Origin: Steromphala cineraria
Taxonomy: Eukaryota; Mollusca; Gastropoda; Trochida; Trochidae
Direction of reading: 5' to 3'
DNA: 64,000 bases
Assembly (NCBI GenBank): GCA_916613615.1
Contig: OU744723.1
Span: 32,370,171-32,434,170, forward strand
Positions 37,379 through 50,600 of the stretch are shown here, piece after piece. The notes beneath the pieces are model-generated. The model saw only the letters and a list, made by a program, of their open reading frames with translations. It did no database searches and was not told the origin of the DNA. The stretch's first letter is position 1. Each line of letters begins with the position of its first letter. Made by a program: the position numbers and the translations under genes.

Positions 37379-39540
37379 CATTGGAGTCAGATGTCATAAC
37401 AACCAATAAGAGGAATTCGCCCATAGTCAAGAATCGCGGACATATTCTGGTGATGGAATCAGCAGAGAGTCGTAGGTCGATTTTTGGAGGGATTGCGACG
37501 GTTGGGATCTGGAGAAAACAACTGGCAATTGAAAAAAATAGTTTCCGACCCATAGGGGGGTGACAGTAGCCGGTCTATGTGATTACAAGCATGAAGGTGA
37601 ATGATAAAAGGATGAACAACTTGTTATTTGACATTTGACAGTTTAACGTCGTGTTCATAAATTTCCGAACTCAATTAATATACAGTGCTTAAATGTATAC
37701 CACCGAAGTGCGTTGTACGACTGAAGTCTCTACACATGGATAACATTGGAAATATATATTAAATTATATTTGATTAACTACACATGGAAATTTTACACTA
37801 AATAAAACAATTGATGTGATTGATTAAAACATATTTTTTCATTGAAGAAAGGCATTGGAAACAAGCTATCCAACTTAGATAACCTTCTCCTTGGTATTTA
37901 TAAAAAGTGATGTTGGAGGTCAGGATTTCAGTGTTGTTCCAGCAGATCACTGATTGGCGAAAACGAAACTTGATTAAATCAATCAACCTCAAGAGATTAG
38001 CTCCCGAGATTAATCGCGATCAAGGAGTTTATCTCCCTTATTCCTGGTGCATCACCAAGCAATCATAGACTCTATCTCCTGTACCACTCTGCTGTGCAAA
38101 CATCAATTATCTGTCCATTGATATTTTCTCCTTTATCTCATGTTTTGATTTTTTACATAAATAATTAAGGATTCAGCCTTTCAGGCTGAATCCTTATTGT
38201 TATTGGCGTGTTTTATTATTATTTTTATTCCACCGATTTTTTGTTCGCGATTCAGCCAAAACGGCTAATGCTATAACAGTAAAATGTTGTACACTGATAG
38301 CCCTCTATGAGAAAAGGCTCTAATAAGCTTTTGGGCGAAATCGGTCGACAAATAAAAGGTCACGGTCGAATTCAAGTTTGAAAAATTAACATGGTTTTTT
38401 TTTCAAAATGCTTTTAGAAACTTGAAACTTTTTTTAAAAGATGCGCAATAAAAAATATTCATGACAAATTCGTAGGTCACGTGGTTTGGCCGCCATATTG
38501 GTTTTAGTGAATTTTTGACCATCTCTGACCCCACCCACCTTTGAAAATCTTCTTCTCTGAAGATACTTGCACTTGAGAGCTGAAATTCATACACAATGTA
38601 GCTGAAGCATTGTATTTTAAAAGTTATAAAATTAAAAAAAGTTAAAGATCCTAACATTCATACTTTTGTTGCTGTGACTTTTCAAAGTTGACCAAAATCT
38701 AAAAATTGCAAACTTCAAGGGCACATTATTCCAAAACCTAGCCATGGAATTTTATGATTTTTGTATGAGAGTTAGATATTACAAAGGTCTTTAAGATTAA
38801 AGAATAAAATCGCTCGCGAACAGTCATTTCTGACCGCCACGTTTTGTCAAATTACATAAGATAAGTACAAAACTCAAAATGGTCGCAGGGACATAAACTA
38901 TATACCAAATGAACCGTAATGGCATTTCAAGCAAAAAAGTCTACTATGACAAACTTGTAGGTAGCATAATTTTTTAAGTTTTCAATATTTAGCCAGCAGT
39001 AATGCTTTCTAGTGACAGCTGTACATGTGTCACACCCTGTAATACGCACCGTCGACAAATGAAGGCACTTGTAGTTACGGAAGGCTATGGCGCGCTATGG
39101 AAGGCTCATGTCTCTCACATGATGAATAAGGCATTTTGAAATTAGATGTAAGTCTATAATAATTGATGAAAGGAAAACAATTACCACCTGAATTTGTTGT
39201 TCGTGTGTCAAATAACATGACCACGAGAAAGTTGTTAAGAAAGGGGTTTGAAGATGAATATGACACAAAATATAACCGATCTCTGTGTTTCAATACAAAA
39301 TTCTGAGATATTTTCCATTATTAACATGTTGTTTATTTTCAAATTATATTTTTCAGAGTATCTAAATATTTGTTGGGGTTCGGCCAAACATGTCCCTGCA
39401 ACATATGTCCTAAGAACGTATCGATAAAAAGAAGTGCTCACCAAAATTGTTACGGGGCTATCTGCATTGAAATCTCCTAACAACGGAAGCCACATGATCC
39501 ACTGAAATTTTGGATACGGAAGACATTTCATAACAAAACA
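37379..39540. other. Non-coding stretch with a small hairpin
   Basis: No transporter exon was recognised here. A perfect hairpin lies at 38166-38196, and the AT-rich remainder has no domain-bearing frame. It could be intron of the SLC22-type gene. Confidence 0.4.
38166..38196. repeat. Perfect 14-bp hairpin
   Basis: TAAGGATTCAGCCT and its exact complement flank a TTC loop. It could be the end of a small inverted-repeat element or a structured RNA stem. No partner end was found. Confidence 0.8.
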
Positions 39541-41327
39541 TTATTTAAGCCATTTTAGTAATAAAAATGGTACAAGAGCATACATATATACATATTTTCA
39601 TAATAAAGGCATGCGTCTTATGGCAGACGATTATTGATTACATAGATAATGAATTAACAAATCACACATAGTTGGTTACATAACTACAGTGTAAAATATC
39701 ATTAAGTGATTAAACATTGGATAACAGATTGTTAAGGTGGATAACGAAGCTTGACAAAAATTTCATATTTCGTTTAGTTGATGGAGTTAAAACATGGGTA
39801 AAGTTACATAGAGCGTTTAAACTCTGCATAATGGGTAAATATAACTTTCGTTTTTCATATAACGTTGGGCATGTAAGTATATAGTGTAATTCGTCACCTA
39901 TTTCATTCAAGTTACAGATTTTACAAGTGTCCTTCATCTCTTGGTATGCTATGCCATCTTCCGGTTTCAATTGGTAAGTTTAGGTTTAATGTTCTGAATT
40001 TCAAAATCGGCATATAGATATTTCTTGGTAAAAGAAGATAATTTTCAAAAACAAGTGATTGTTTATAGCGTTGATAATAGATTCCTTTTGGGCTAGATCT
40101 GATGTTTTCTCGCCATAGTTGAATAAATTGATCAGTTAGAATTTGTCCAGCTTTAAGAACTAGGAAAGACGTAGAGCATACCGAAGGATTTACAAATACA
40201 TTTGATAAGCCAATTCTATCTAATAAAGTTTTGATAAAATGAATGCATGGGTCTGAAATGATATTTTCTTTGTATTTGCTAAGGCTGATATGATACAACA
40301 AATTGGATAGTTTTAATGTTTCAGCACATGCTAGTTTGTGCCAAAAGGACAGCATACGTTGATAAATCTTTATATAAATTGGTGATCTACCAAATTCGCC
40401 ATAAACCATTAAATTTGGTGTTGATTTTCGTAAACCCGATGCAAATTTTAAGAATTTGATGTGGATACTTTCTATAAGATCAAGTTTCTCATATCCCCAT
40501 ACTTCTGAGCCATAAATTAAAATAGGAACAATCATCGTATCAAATGCCAATATTAAACAATCTAAAGGCAAGTTGAGATTTCTCGCTTTTTTCAACAGAC
40601 TAAACATGGCTTTTGTGGCATTCTCAGCTATAGCTTTTATCCCAGTTAACATTCTTTTATTTCTATGTAACTCAATTCCAAGATATACATAACTGTCGAC
40701 TAAACTAAGAGATCTTTCGCCGAATTTAAAAATTAGTTTTGATTTAGCTGCAGGGCCTGAACCAAATACTAATATTTTCGTTTTTGATACCTTTACATTG
40801 AGCTGCCAAGTAGTACAGTAGTTGTGAAACGAATCAAGAGATTTTTGCAGTGCATAGGGTGTGAGACCAAATAAAACGGTATCATCGGCGTAGAGTAACA
40901 ATAGGAGTTGCAACCAAATATCGAAGTCAGACTCATTTGATAGTTTAAGGTTCACTCCATTACAGCCGTGTCGATATAGATCATTCTCAAGATCGTTGAG
41001 AAAGATTGAAAATAATAGTGGAGATAGATTTTCTCCCTGTCGGACTCCTCTTTGGTACGGAAAATAATCGGAGTTGCATTTGTGTGCTCTTACTACTGAT
41101 TTAATGTCACGGTACATATTTCTAACGAAATCTAAAAATCTTCAATTTATACCAGAGCATTGCATCTTTGACCATAGACCAATTCGCCAGACATTGTCAA
41201 ACGCTTTCGTAAAATCAATAAAGGCACAATAGAGTTTTTGTTTTTGTAATGTCAAAATACTATTTAGTGTACGTAGAACAAATATGTTATCTGTGGTTGT
41301 AAAGTGCTTTCTAAAACCTGCTTGGGC
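39540..41327 (-). mobile_element. LINE-type retrotransposon D, 3' half
   Basis: Minus-strand reverse transcriptase half of a LINE, ending in an AT-rich 3' tail near 39540. It breaks off at 41327, in the middle of the RT domain, next to palindromic GGCCCACTATGGGA sequence. It may be the 3' half of the same old element whose 5' half lies at 51.4-54.0 kb (see findings). Confidence 0.75.
39710..41327 (-). pseudogene. LINE D ORF2 reverse transcriptase and C-terminus
   Basis: The frame starts at QAGFRKHFTTTDN, then FIDFTKAFDNVW, a stop (TGA) after CSGIN, GVRQGENLSPLLF and the catalytic YADD. It continues through YGSEVWGYEKL, then LPIETGRWHSIPRDE, where a frameshift near 39937 occurs, then TCKICNLNEIGDELHYILTC to TAA/TAG at 39710. 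The stop plus frameshift mark it as dead. Confidence 0.88.
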
Positions 41328-42060
41328 CGGGGTAATGGGCCACTATGGTTCAGCTTAAATGTCCGCGGCCCCCTCTGGGACAGCTCGTTAAGAGGGTGTG
41401 AAAACACCCGGCCCACTATGGGATGGGCCACAGTGGTACTAAACCGTATAGACCTATCACTGTATTAAGCTGTGTTGGCAAATTCTTCACTTCTATTTTG
41501 AACATGCGTTTAACAGATTTACTTGAAATTAACGGTTTAGTACCACTGTGGCCCATCCCATAGTGGGCCGGGCCCTTCGACTCCATAGTTGAACTGACTA
41601 AATTTTTCAAATATTCTAATATATAGTTTTTTTTCTTCCCTTCTCAGCTAACACAAACATTAAACTACACAAATGTACTTACCAACGCGTAGCCTTCTCA
41701 TTCTCAATGTCTAACAGTTCGGGAACAGTTAACTTCCTACTACTGATTCAGATTCTTTTATTACCTTTATCTTTACAGATAATTGGTACATAATAATAAC
41801 GGTATTGGTACAGGTTGTATAATTGGAACATAGTGACAATAGGTTGATAATAAATAACTTATAATGAACTACTAACACCTTCTCTGATCTATTGCTCACC
41901 TGGTTAATCACACTTAACACCTTCATTGGTATGTTTTCACAACTAACAACCTCTCCCAGAACGGGCCGGACTATCACACCTCATTAACGAGCTCTCCCAT
42001 AGTGGCCCGCCGGTCTGCTCATTACGTAATCTACTCGTGGCCCACTATGGGATAATACCG
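41328..42060. repeat. Palindromic GGCCCACTATGGGA repeat zone
   Basis: The motif TGGCCCACTATGGGA or its complement recurs near 41335, 41410, 41555, 41990 and 42036. Two perfect 38-bp inverted arms (41410-41447 and 41532-41569) enclose an 84-base piece of reverse transcriptase on the plus strand. The zone separates LINE D from LINE E and looks like one or more fold-back insertions plus local inversion. Confidence 0.75.
41448..41531 (+). pseudogene. Inverted RT fragment between 38-bp arms
   Basis: The plus strand reads RPITVLSCVGKFFTSILNMR, then LTDLLEIN, which is the RT segment expected just before the QAGFRKHF at the start of LINE D, but in the opposite orientation. The likely cause is a local inversion mediated by the flanking inverted repeat. 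Confidence 0.75.
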
Positions 42061-42323
42061 TCTATAACAGCTTAGGTATAGACAGACAGACAGACAAGAC
42101 AGACAAGTATTTTATTAAAGTCTCACTTGTGTACATTCATTTTATATTTACATAGAACAGGCAATAAAATGCACATATGCGGTTAAAAGTACACAACCAA
42201 TCACTTGGTGATTTATGAGAGACTAAAAGCAAAATATATTCATATGCATAAAATAAATATAAAACTGTACATAAGTTAAAAGCATATAATAGTGTAGAGA
42301 ACCATAAAAGTAAGAGAGTAAAA

Positions 42324-45300
42324 TTACGAATATAAAAGATGACGGCGTTTTGATAAGATAAGATTGCAGGTCCTGGCAGTGTGTAAAACAATATTACAGT
42401 CACTAAAAAGAACGTTAAACTTTAAAGCATCGGTAAAACTAGTAAAATTAGAAAATATCTGGGCACTTTTCCTAAAAAGTTCGTCACTCTCCTCATTATA
42501 CAGTGGGCATTTTAAAAAGGCATGGAATTCATCCTCAATTTCATTACAGTTAAAACAAAGCCGTTCTTCCGTTGGAATGTTCTCGTAGCGGCCTGTCTCT
42601 ATCCTTAAAGGGGCTACACCAAAACGGAACTTTGCAAATGAACTTCGGTGAGATTTCGCTATCGGGGCATGTAGATATGACTCTGTGCAGAAATCCTGTT
42701 TAAAGTGCTTATATTTTCGAAGTTTGGTTCGTCCGTTTCTTGTCTCTTCGCACTGGACATTTTCCCTCCATTCGGCTTTGTAGTTATTAAAAGCTTGCGT
42801 CTTTACAGTTCTTACTAGAAGGCGTGACTCTATCCGTTGTTGAGTTCTTAAATGGGAGAGACTATTTTGATCCATGTAGACTTTTACTCTGTTGGCCCAG
42901 TTCTTCCTTTTGACACCATCAGACCATAAAAACGTGATTTTGTTTATTCTTGTCTCTCGCATATTCTTGTATCTTGCCCACTGCCTAGCTACAGCAGACC
43001 ACTGACGTACTATAGGAGGAATCCAGCCAGCATCTCCATTTACTGCTAGGTTTGGGGTGTACTTTCCAACGCCAAGATAAAAGCGGATAGCTCGATGATG
43101 AACTGCGTTGATGCATGAAAAGTTTGATGTTCCCCAGATTGACGAGCTATAGTCCATAATTGGCCACACCATGGTGTCGTATAGTTTGGTAAAAACCTTA
43201 AAAGGTAGTCCACCAAAACTTTTGGATTTGGAGATCACGAGACCTAGAGCTCTACTGGCGGACTTAGCAGCTGCCTTAGCCATAAGTTGGTAGTTCAGGT
43301 GTTCCGTGAGAAGCACTCCTAGGTACTGGTAACTGTCTGCTACTTCCAGTGTCTTGTCTCCACAAGTGAAAGGTGAACTCGTTCTTGCAATTGAAGGGCC
43401 TCTAAAGTGGACAACGTTAGATTTATCTTGGTTCACGTTCATCATGTTTCTAATACACCAGTCGTCAAGGGCAGAGAGTAATATATTGAGATCTTCCTCA
43501 TTCTCGGCAATTAGTGCTACATCATCTGCATACGCTAACACATTAACACATTGTCCTCCACAGTCCACACCTCTTCCAACTGCCTTTATACTTCTGATGA
43601 GGTCGTCTATGTTAAGGTTAAACAGCAGCGGAGATAATATACATCCCTGTTTCAGACCTCTGTTTACACCGAACCACGCTGTCTGGAGGTGATTTACTCG
43701 AACAGAACATTGGACGCCATGGTAGAGAGACTTGATTGCTGACATCATTTTCCCCTGAACACCACATTTCATTAGTCTTTCCCATAGTTTCTCCCGATTT
43801 ATCCCATCGTACGCTTTCTTAAAATCGATGAAGGCTACAAAAGTAGGTTTCCTTAAAAGTTTCCTCGTCTCGATTACATTCGTTAGTGTCCCTATGTGGT
43901 CTTGGGTCGAACGGCCGCGGCGGAATCCATTTTGGGCATCACTGATGACGTCATTACTTTCAGCCCATGATAAAAGTCTGTCATTAAGAACTTTACAGTA
44001 CAGCTTGTAGATAGCAGGAGCAAGGGTCAAACCCCGGTAACTAAGAGGGTCTCTCGCGTCTGATGTTGAGGCCTTTGGTATTGGAGATATAATTCCTTTA
44101 TTCCATGTTGAGGGTACAGTCGACGATGAGAAGCATATGTTGAAAAGCTTGTGAAGTATATGCGGGATGTTCTCTCCTTTCAATAACTGAACGGGAATCT
44201 CGTCTACGCCTGGGGCTTTTCCATTCTTTGCTGTTTTGATAGCTTTTTTCACCTCATCCAGACTAATGGAGTAGCTCATTTCATCCTCAGGGTAAGGTAA
44301 AACTTCAGTTACGGTGTCTGTACTATCAGGGGGGTGGTCATAGTTGAGCAGTTTCTGGTAATCTGATCGTCACCGGTCGAGCACGACATCCTTGTCTGTA
44401 CAGATATCGCCATCCTCATTCACAATCTCCCATGGAATAGCCTTCCGTCTCTCGCTACCGACTCCTATTTTCCCAATACATTTCCAAAATTGACCGTTAT
44501 TGTCCTCACACATATCTCTTATCTCATTATACAGATCTCCGCGATATCGTCTCTTAGCTTTCTGCACATACTTGTCGAAATCTTTCCTCAGCTGAATATA
44601 CCTGTGTTTTAACTGTAGTTTGTTCCCAGTGATCTTGCATCTGCACCATGCTCTCTCCGCTTGACACATCTTGTTCCACCTCGATGATAGGTCGTCGTTC
44701 CACCATGGATGTCGTTGACGTCGTTTCTTATTAGTTCTGATGCTGTCAGTAAGATATATTGGTTTCTTTGGAAGTCGCATGTTCATTTCATTATGTACAA
44801 CACTAACCAATCTGTCATAACACTTGTTGATTTCGTCTTGATTCTTGTTACTTGTCTCTAGTTTCTCAACTATATCACGTAGTTGACGTGTAGTGTCAGG
44901 AGACTGAAGGAAATCTTTAGGTGGTTTCTTTGTCAAGGTTATGTCAATAAAGTCATCTCTTTGATCAGTATTGTCACATTCTGGCGCATTCCGTTCAAAT
45001 TCCATATTCCATATGATCATAGAATGGTCAATTTTCAGTAAAACATCACCATCAATTGTTCCCACACATCCCGCTTTATCTACAAGTTCACTAGGGCGTA
45101 TCACTTCAAAGTTCTGAAACTTTGATAAACATTCATGCGGAACAAAACAGTAATCAACAACTGACTTACCAATATTGGAAACATAAGTAAAATCATTTTT
45201 CAAAGAACACCTTCCATTTAAAATACACATGTTAGATCTAATTAAAAAGTCCAGACATATTTTACCACTTGCATTCAGAGTGTAATCAACCACATTCCTC

Positions 45301-45797
45301 TCAGGTACAGAGTCCACGCCTTCTATAAAGTCTGCTTCATCGCCACATCGGCTATTAAAATCGCCACAAATAAACAAAACATTTTTATATTCATATAGCT
45401 GTGTCAGCAAAGTATCAAAAAAAGTTTCAACACATATATTCCTAGTGGAAGAGTCTGGTGGTAGGTAACAACCACATATATAGCTAATAGTGCCATCAGT
45501 CTTGTTGCACAATGATAGCCATAGTATACCCTCATGAAAATTGTCTTTAATACAAACATCGTAATCATGTAAAAGTTTATCTTTAATCAAAAAGCCCACT
45601 CCCCCTGAGCCTTTGGGTGCACGCTTATGTAGTTGTACACGGTTATGTCCGAACCATGTATAGTCCTCAACTTCTAACACATTATGATCACGAAGGTGAG
45701 TCTCTGTTACCCCGATAATATCACATTTAGAGTATTTGACACATAATTGTCGTAAAGCATCATTTGGAGAGTCTAATTCGCTTGCCCAGCCTTTCAC
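42324..45797 (-). pseudogene. LINE E ORF2: endonuclease-RT with one nonsense codon
   Basis: The endonuclease reads from GWASELDSPNDALRQLC through ETHLRDHNVLEVEDYTWFGH, ICGDFNSRCGDE (catalytic GDFN) and SVVDYCFVP, and ends in KIDHSMIIW. RT follows with GLTLAPAIYKLYC, GFRRGRSTQDH, FIDFKKAYDG, GLKQGCILSP and the YADD box, then a LCFNC...EFHAFLKCPLY end motif. The frame is open throughout except for one TGA after VVLDR (about 44368), where the related protein in LINE F has Trp (MDKWKTCYSEL). One base change would account for it. This is therefore a young copy. Confidence 0.9.
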
Positions 45798-45818
45798 GTT
45801 CCAGCACCCGCATGTAGC

Positions 45819-46307
45819 CTAGTATGAGGACGAAGGGGGCGGGGTTCTGTTGCGCGTGCTTCTATCTTGTCCCTGATTGGATGACCTTTGCCCTGACCTC
45901 TCATCTGTCCATGTTCTTGTACCGTGCATTGTTCTTCGATTGGTCGATCCCGTGTCACGTGACCAGTCATTCTCGTTGTGTTGATAAACATTGCCATGTG
46001 CTCCGGAGCGGCTGCTACCTTGTCTTCTGTTGTTGTTGTCCCGCTGCCTGGTGTTGTGAGAAGTCGATCTGTGGGGGTCAGCATCCCGTCTGTCTGTATC
46101 TCCACGTCGCACCCTGCCTCCCGACAGGACTAGGTTGTCACCGATAGACTCGCACAGTACCTTCATGTTTGCTTCCATCACGCGTTGTTGAAAACTTTTG
46201 TCAGATGCGATATATATGTCCTTATAATTCCTTGAATCTTTAAGTTTTCTTTTCTGTTTCAGTATTTCTGATTTTTCTTCCATTGAGCGACACCTTGCTA
46301 CTATCAC
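45819..46307 (-). pseudogene. LINE E ORF1, 5'-truncated
   Basis: About 162 codons of an ORF1 C-terminal half. The block NYKDIYIASDKSFQQRVMEA matches NFSSVYIAGDKTFQQRMFES in LINE F ORF1. A low-complexity Arg/Gly/Ser/Asn tail follows. ORF1 proteins of this type bind element RNA. The N-terminal coiled-coil half is missing. Confidence 0.85.
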
Positions 46308-46312
46308 CCCCG

Positions 46313-46464
46313 GGTATCGAGAACCCGTAACTGATCACCCTTATTTTTATATATCGGCTTTATGACTCCAATTAGCCACGAATTTGGGATTTTTCCTGTT
46401 GAGAAAACAAGATTAGAATACTGAACGTAGAAAGGAGCAAATATGTCAGGTGAAAACACGACAC
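46313..46464 (-). pseudogene. RT fragment between LINEs E and F
   Basis: The minus strand reads FAPFYVQYSNLVFSTGKIPN followed by SWLIGVIKPIYKNKGDQ. This is the RT segment that would follow DHVIDTI at 51.4 kb and precede the YRPITVLSC segment at 41.4 kb. It is probably a piece of an older LINE split by insertion of E and F. Confidence 0.7.
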
Positions 46465-46549
46465 TCACAGCTCTGATAAAAGTGAATTTTGTCTGAAAAT
46501 TACACCTCGTGGGAATATATAAGCAGTGTGAACAGCTATATTGTAACTC

Positions 46550-47683
46550 ATGGATGTGCAGGCCTCGCAAGATTTTGTGAATGCGGTAATGGCGTCACCA
46601 GCTACATGTGAAAATAATCTGACAGACGGGCGAAAACGTGGCCTTAGTGACACTAACGAAGTAAGTGAAGATATCACGATCACTAAAAAGCATAAAGGTG
46701 AAATCCATGAACATTGTAACAATTATACTTCGCAGAAAATAACTGGCAGTGAACGGACGCCAGAGTGCACGAAAACTTTATCAGACGTATGGCTGGCTAT
46801 TCAAGATCTTACCAAACATCTTGACAACATATTTCAGTCTTTAGAAGATAGAATGACAAGTAAATTGGAAGGAATGATATCGTCGGAAACAAATAAAATC
46901 CGCATGGATTTCGAAGGCAAAATTCAGGACATACACAGAGACTTGACCCACATTAGAGATACACACTCTCACGTGCAAGAACGATTGTCTCGTGACATAG
47001 AAGACACTAAGCGCAGGGTATCTAACTCGTCGCAGCATGAAGATATCAGACTGAACATTGTAATTCGCAATGTACAAGAATCTGAGAGTGAAAACGTGGT
47101 ATCTAAGGTCAATGGTTTGATACGAGATGGACTCAGACTTCGGGATATTCAGGTGGAGAGCGCGAATAGGAAAGCTAGCAACAACGGCAGATATCCCGGC
47201 GTTATAGTGGCAAAGTGTAAGACTCTACAAGATAAAATAAGTATTCTGAAAGAAAAGAAAACGCTGAGAGATAGTCGAAATTTCAGCAGTGTATATATCG
47301 CAGGGGATAAAACATTCCAACAACGTATGTTTGAATCAAACATGAAAGTGCTTGCGGACTCTGTGGGAGATAACCTGCGGATCACCGGCAGCGGCAAACT
47401 GTACCGGGCAGATCGACACGGCGAGACAGAAGGACGTGCGAGGGACCACCACAGGGAGGAAAGCAATCGGCGGCGAGATCGGGACAGGAACAGCGGCGGC
47501 AGGGGACAGGACGACAACACACGCGACCACGTGGACAGAGATACACGTGCTGGTGTTTACCAACAGGAGTCACGTGATGACACGCGTCAGGCGAATCACC
47601 GTGATCCACGTCATGGAGCCAGAGGTCACAGGGATCAACCAGATCGCGGTCAAGCTACATCAACCAATCAGCGCTACAGATAG
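46550..47683 (+). CDS. LINE F ORF1 RNA-binding protein
   Basis: A 377-residue protein with a helical, probably coiled-coil region (about residues 80-160, LEDRMTSKLEGMISSETNKI and following). An RRM-like segment comes next (about 165-265, LNIVIRNVQ ... VIVAKCKTLQDKISILKEKK), and a long Arg/Asp-rich hydrophilic tail (about 290-377). This layout is that of LINE ORF1 chaperones that coat element RNA. The frame is intact. The start at ATG 46550 gives a plausible full-length protein; the leader upstream is about 85 bases. Confidence 0.85.
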   Translation: MDVQASQDFVNAVMASPATCENNLTDGRKRGLSDTNEVSEDITITKKHKGEIHEHCNNYTSQKITGSERTPECTKTLSDVWLAIQDLTKHLDNIFQSLEDRMTSKLEGMISSETNKIRMDFEGKIQDIHRDLTHIRDTHSHVQERLSRDIEDTKRRVSNSSQHEDIRLNIVIRNVQESESENVVSKVNGLIRDGLRLRDIQVESANRKASNNGRYPGVIVAKCKTLQDKISILKEKKTLRDSRNFSSVYIAGDKTFQQRMFESNMKVLADSVGDNLRITGSGKLYRADRHGETEGRARDHHREESNRRRDRDRNSGGRGQDDNTRDHVDRDTRAGVYQQESRDDTRQANHRDPRHGARGHRDQPDRGQATSTNQRYR

Positions 47684-47698
47684 GTCAAATACGGGTAC

Positions 47699-50600
47699 TT
47701 GAATGTGGCAGGGTGGAGTTGTGACCTACTTTCGGAGAATAGCAAACTACGTGCACATATTGTTAATAGTAATGACATAGACGTGTTCGCTATTGCTGAG
47801 ACTCATCTAGTTGGACAAGATAAGCTGTCAGTGGAGGGTTTTCGGTGGTTTGGCCACAATAGAACTGCACTACATGTGAATGCCAAGCACGGATCAGGAG
47901 GTGTCGGTTTTGTAATAAAAGATGAAATATGCCAGAATTTTAATGTTTATGTTTAGACCGTGAATATGAAGGTATAATGTGGATTAGAATAATGGACAAA
48001 TCTGACAGGAATATTATAATGATAGCTTGCGTGTGTTATCTCTCACCAGAGAACTCTACTAGGCATGTTGATGCCTCCACCTTCTTTGACACCCTCTTAT
48101 CTCAGGTTTATACTTACCATCACCCTGGAGTTACGTAGAGTTAGTTTTCTAATTAATGCTAACTACTGTATGTTGAATGGCCGTTTTAAAAATGCAAATG
48201 ATTTTACCTTTATTTCCAGCCGTGGTCTTTCAGTTGTGGATTATTGTTTATGTGCTTATGAATCCATTGATAAATTTATGAATTTTAAGGTAACACGCCC
48301 AAATGATTTGTTTCAGAGTGATGGAAGTGTAGGCTGTTTTGACCCAACAGCTATACTAAAAGTGGATCACTCCTTACTACAGTGGTCAGTTGATATCAAC
48401 ATAGTAGATATATCTTCTCAGTGCTCTAATACAGATGAACCCCTAACTCACAAGACCAAGTATGACACAACGTGTTTACGCAACATGTTTATGCCTTCAG
48501 GAAAGAGTTATATTGACATTCAGAATTATATCAGTACTTTGGAAGAGAAAACGAAAACGCAGGAAAATCTGGACAAGGCCTATGATATATTTACGAACAC
48601 CGTGATTAGTGAAATGAACAATGTTTTACCTTCCAGGACAATTATATTTAACGGGAAGAAAAGAAATAAAAGATGTAGAACCAAGAAGGAGTGGTGGAAT
48701 CAAGGTTTGACTGATATGTGGAATGAACTGTGTCGAGCAGAGAGGGAGTGGTGTCGGGCCAAAGGTGTACGGAAAGCAGTTTTTAAAAGTATATATGTTG
48801 GAAAAAGGAAAGCATTTGATAAACAGTGTAAAAGGGAAAAACGCACTCACAACAAAAAGACTATAGAGGAAATTGAAGATTTATGTAACTCTGATACTGG
48901 ACAGTTCTGGAGGAAGATAGGGAAGATTGGGGTAGGATACGAGAGGCAGAGTACAATACCAATGGAAGTTAAATGTGAGGATGGATCCACTACCAGTAAC
49001 CCTGAGATAGTTATGGACAAATGGAAAACGTGTTATTCGGAGCTGTTGAACTGCGGTACTGAGAGGGCAGATAACCACCCCCGTTATAAAGATGACACAG
49101 ATAATGCAGAGATGTGCCAGGGTATTACACTGGAAGAAGTGAGGGCAGCTGTAGCCAGAGCGAAGAAGGGTAAAGCATGTGGTGTAGATGATATTCCAGC
49201 AGAGGTATTGTGTAATGACATATGTGTAACATATCTACATAAGCTCTTTAATTTATGTTTCGACACAGGATGCATCCCTAAAATCTGGACAAAGGGCATA
49301 ATAACTCCTATTCCTAAATCGCCTATGGAGGACCGTAGGGACCCTTTGTGTTACAGAGGACTTACCATTACAAGTGCATCATATAAGCTGTACTGCAGTG
49401 TATTAAATACAAGACTCTACAACTTTGTTGAACAGCACAAGATTCTGGAGGACACTCAGAACGGCTTCAGAAAAGGCAGATCGACAACAGAACACGTAGC
49501 CTCTTTGACGTCTATAGTTGAAACAAGGAAAACACAGAAAAAGCCTACGTTTGCAGCCTTCATAGACCTAAGAAAAGCTTATGACTGCATTGATCGATCG
49601 ACACTGTACACCAAACTATTGGAAGCTAACATAAAAGGAAAGATGTTTAATGCAGTCATATCCCTTTATAGGAGCGTCAAGTGCAGTGTTAGGATCAACG
49701 GCAAAAATACGGAGTGGTTCGATGTCAAATCTGGTTTGAAACAAGGATGTTTGTTGTCACCAATTCTTTTTAACTTGTACATAAATGACCTTTTAAGCAT
49801 CATCAGTCAGCTGGAAATCGGAGTTGTGGTAAACGAGGAGAGGATAGGAGTACTCGCTTATGCAGATGACCTAGTGCTATTGGCCGAGGATGAGAATGAT
49901 CTCAACCTGCTTCTGGACTGTCTGAATACCTGGTGTCAAGTGAACTCTATGACTGTCAACGAGGGGAAGTCCAAGGTTATACACTTCCGGCCAGCCTCTG
50001 TTCCCAGGACAAATGTAGAATTTCAGTGTGGAAAAAGTACTTTAGATGTCGTAGATTGCTACAGTTATTTGGGAATTCTCATAACAGAACATCTGGATTA
50101 TAATCGAATGGCAAGAGCAGCAGCTAGTTCAGCGAGCAGAGCACTGGGCCTTCTAATCTCTAAATCCAAGGTGCTGGGAGGGATGGAGTATGACACGTTC
50201 ACCAAGCTTTACGACGCCATGGTGTGGTCAACTATACAGCACAGTGCAAGTATATGGGGGACTTACACGATTAGTTGTATTGAAGCTGTACAAAACCGGG
50301 CCATGAGGTTTTACCTTGGACTGAGACGATACGCCCCTAACAACGCAGTATCTGGTGATATGGGCTGGGTCCCGCCGACAGTTAGACAATGGGGTTGTGT
50401 CACCAGACTCTACATGCGGCTACGGAACATGGATTCCAGTAGAATGGCACACAGGATTTTTGTCAGGAGTTCCCAATGGGCATTAAGACGTAAACGCAAC
50501 CAGTGCTACAGAGTAAATAACAAGTTTACCCTCCTTGGAATAGCCCACTTCATCCCACTCGAGAAGAGATATGCTGAGCAATATGTGGTCAACAAGGTCA

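Larger units (their letters stand above)
42080..46312 (-). mobile_element. LINE-type retrotransposon E (TGTC-tailed family)
   Basis: A minus-strand LINE with a truncated ORF1, a nearly intact ORF2 and a 3' end of TGTC repeats (GACA on the plus strand, 42080-42107). Related in sequence to LINE F, which faces away on the plus strand and has the same type of tail. The 5' truncation lies at about 46312. Confidence 0.88.

Noticed and set aside
37101..37553. Open frame spanning the N gap
   Set aside because: The frame is open only because N codons cannot be stops; only 37110-37178 has protein-family support.
46841..47609. Several minus-strand frames opposite LINE F ORF1
   Set aside because: Shadows of the intact plus-strand ORF1.
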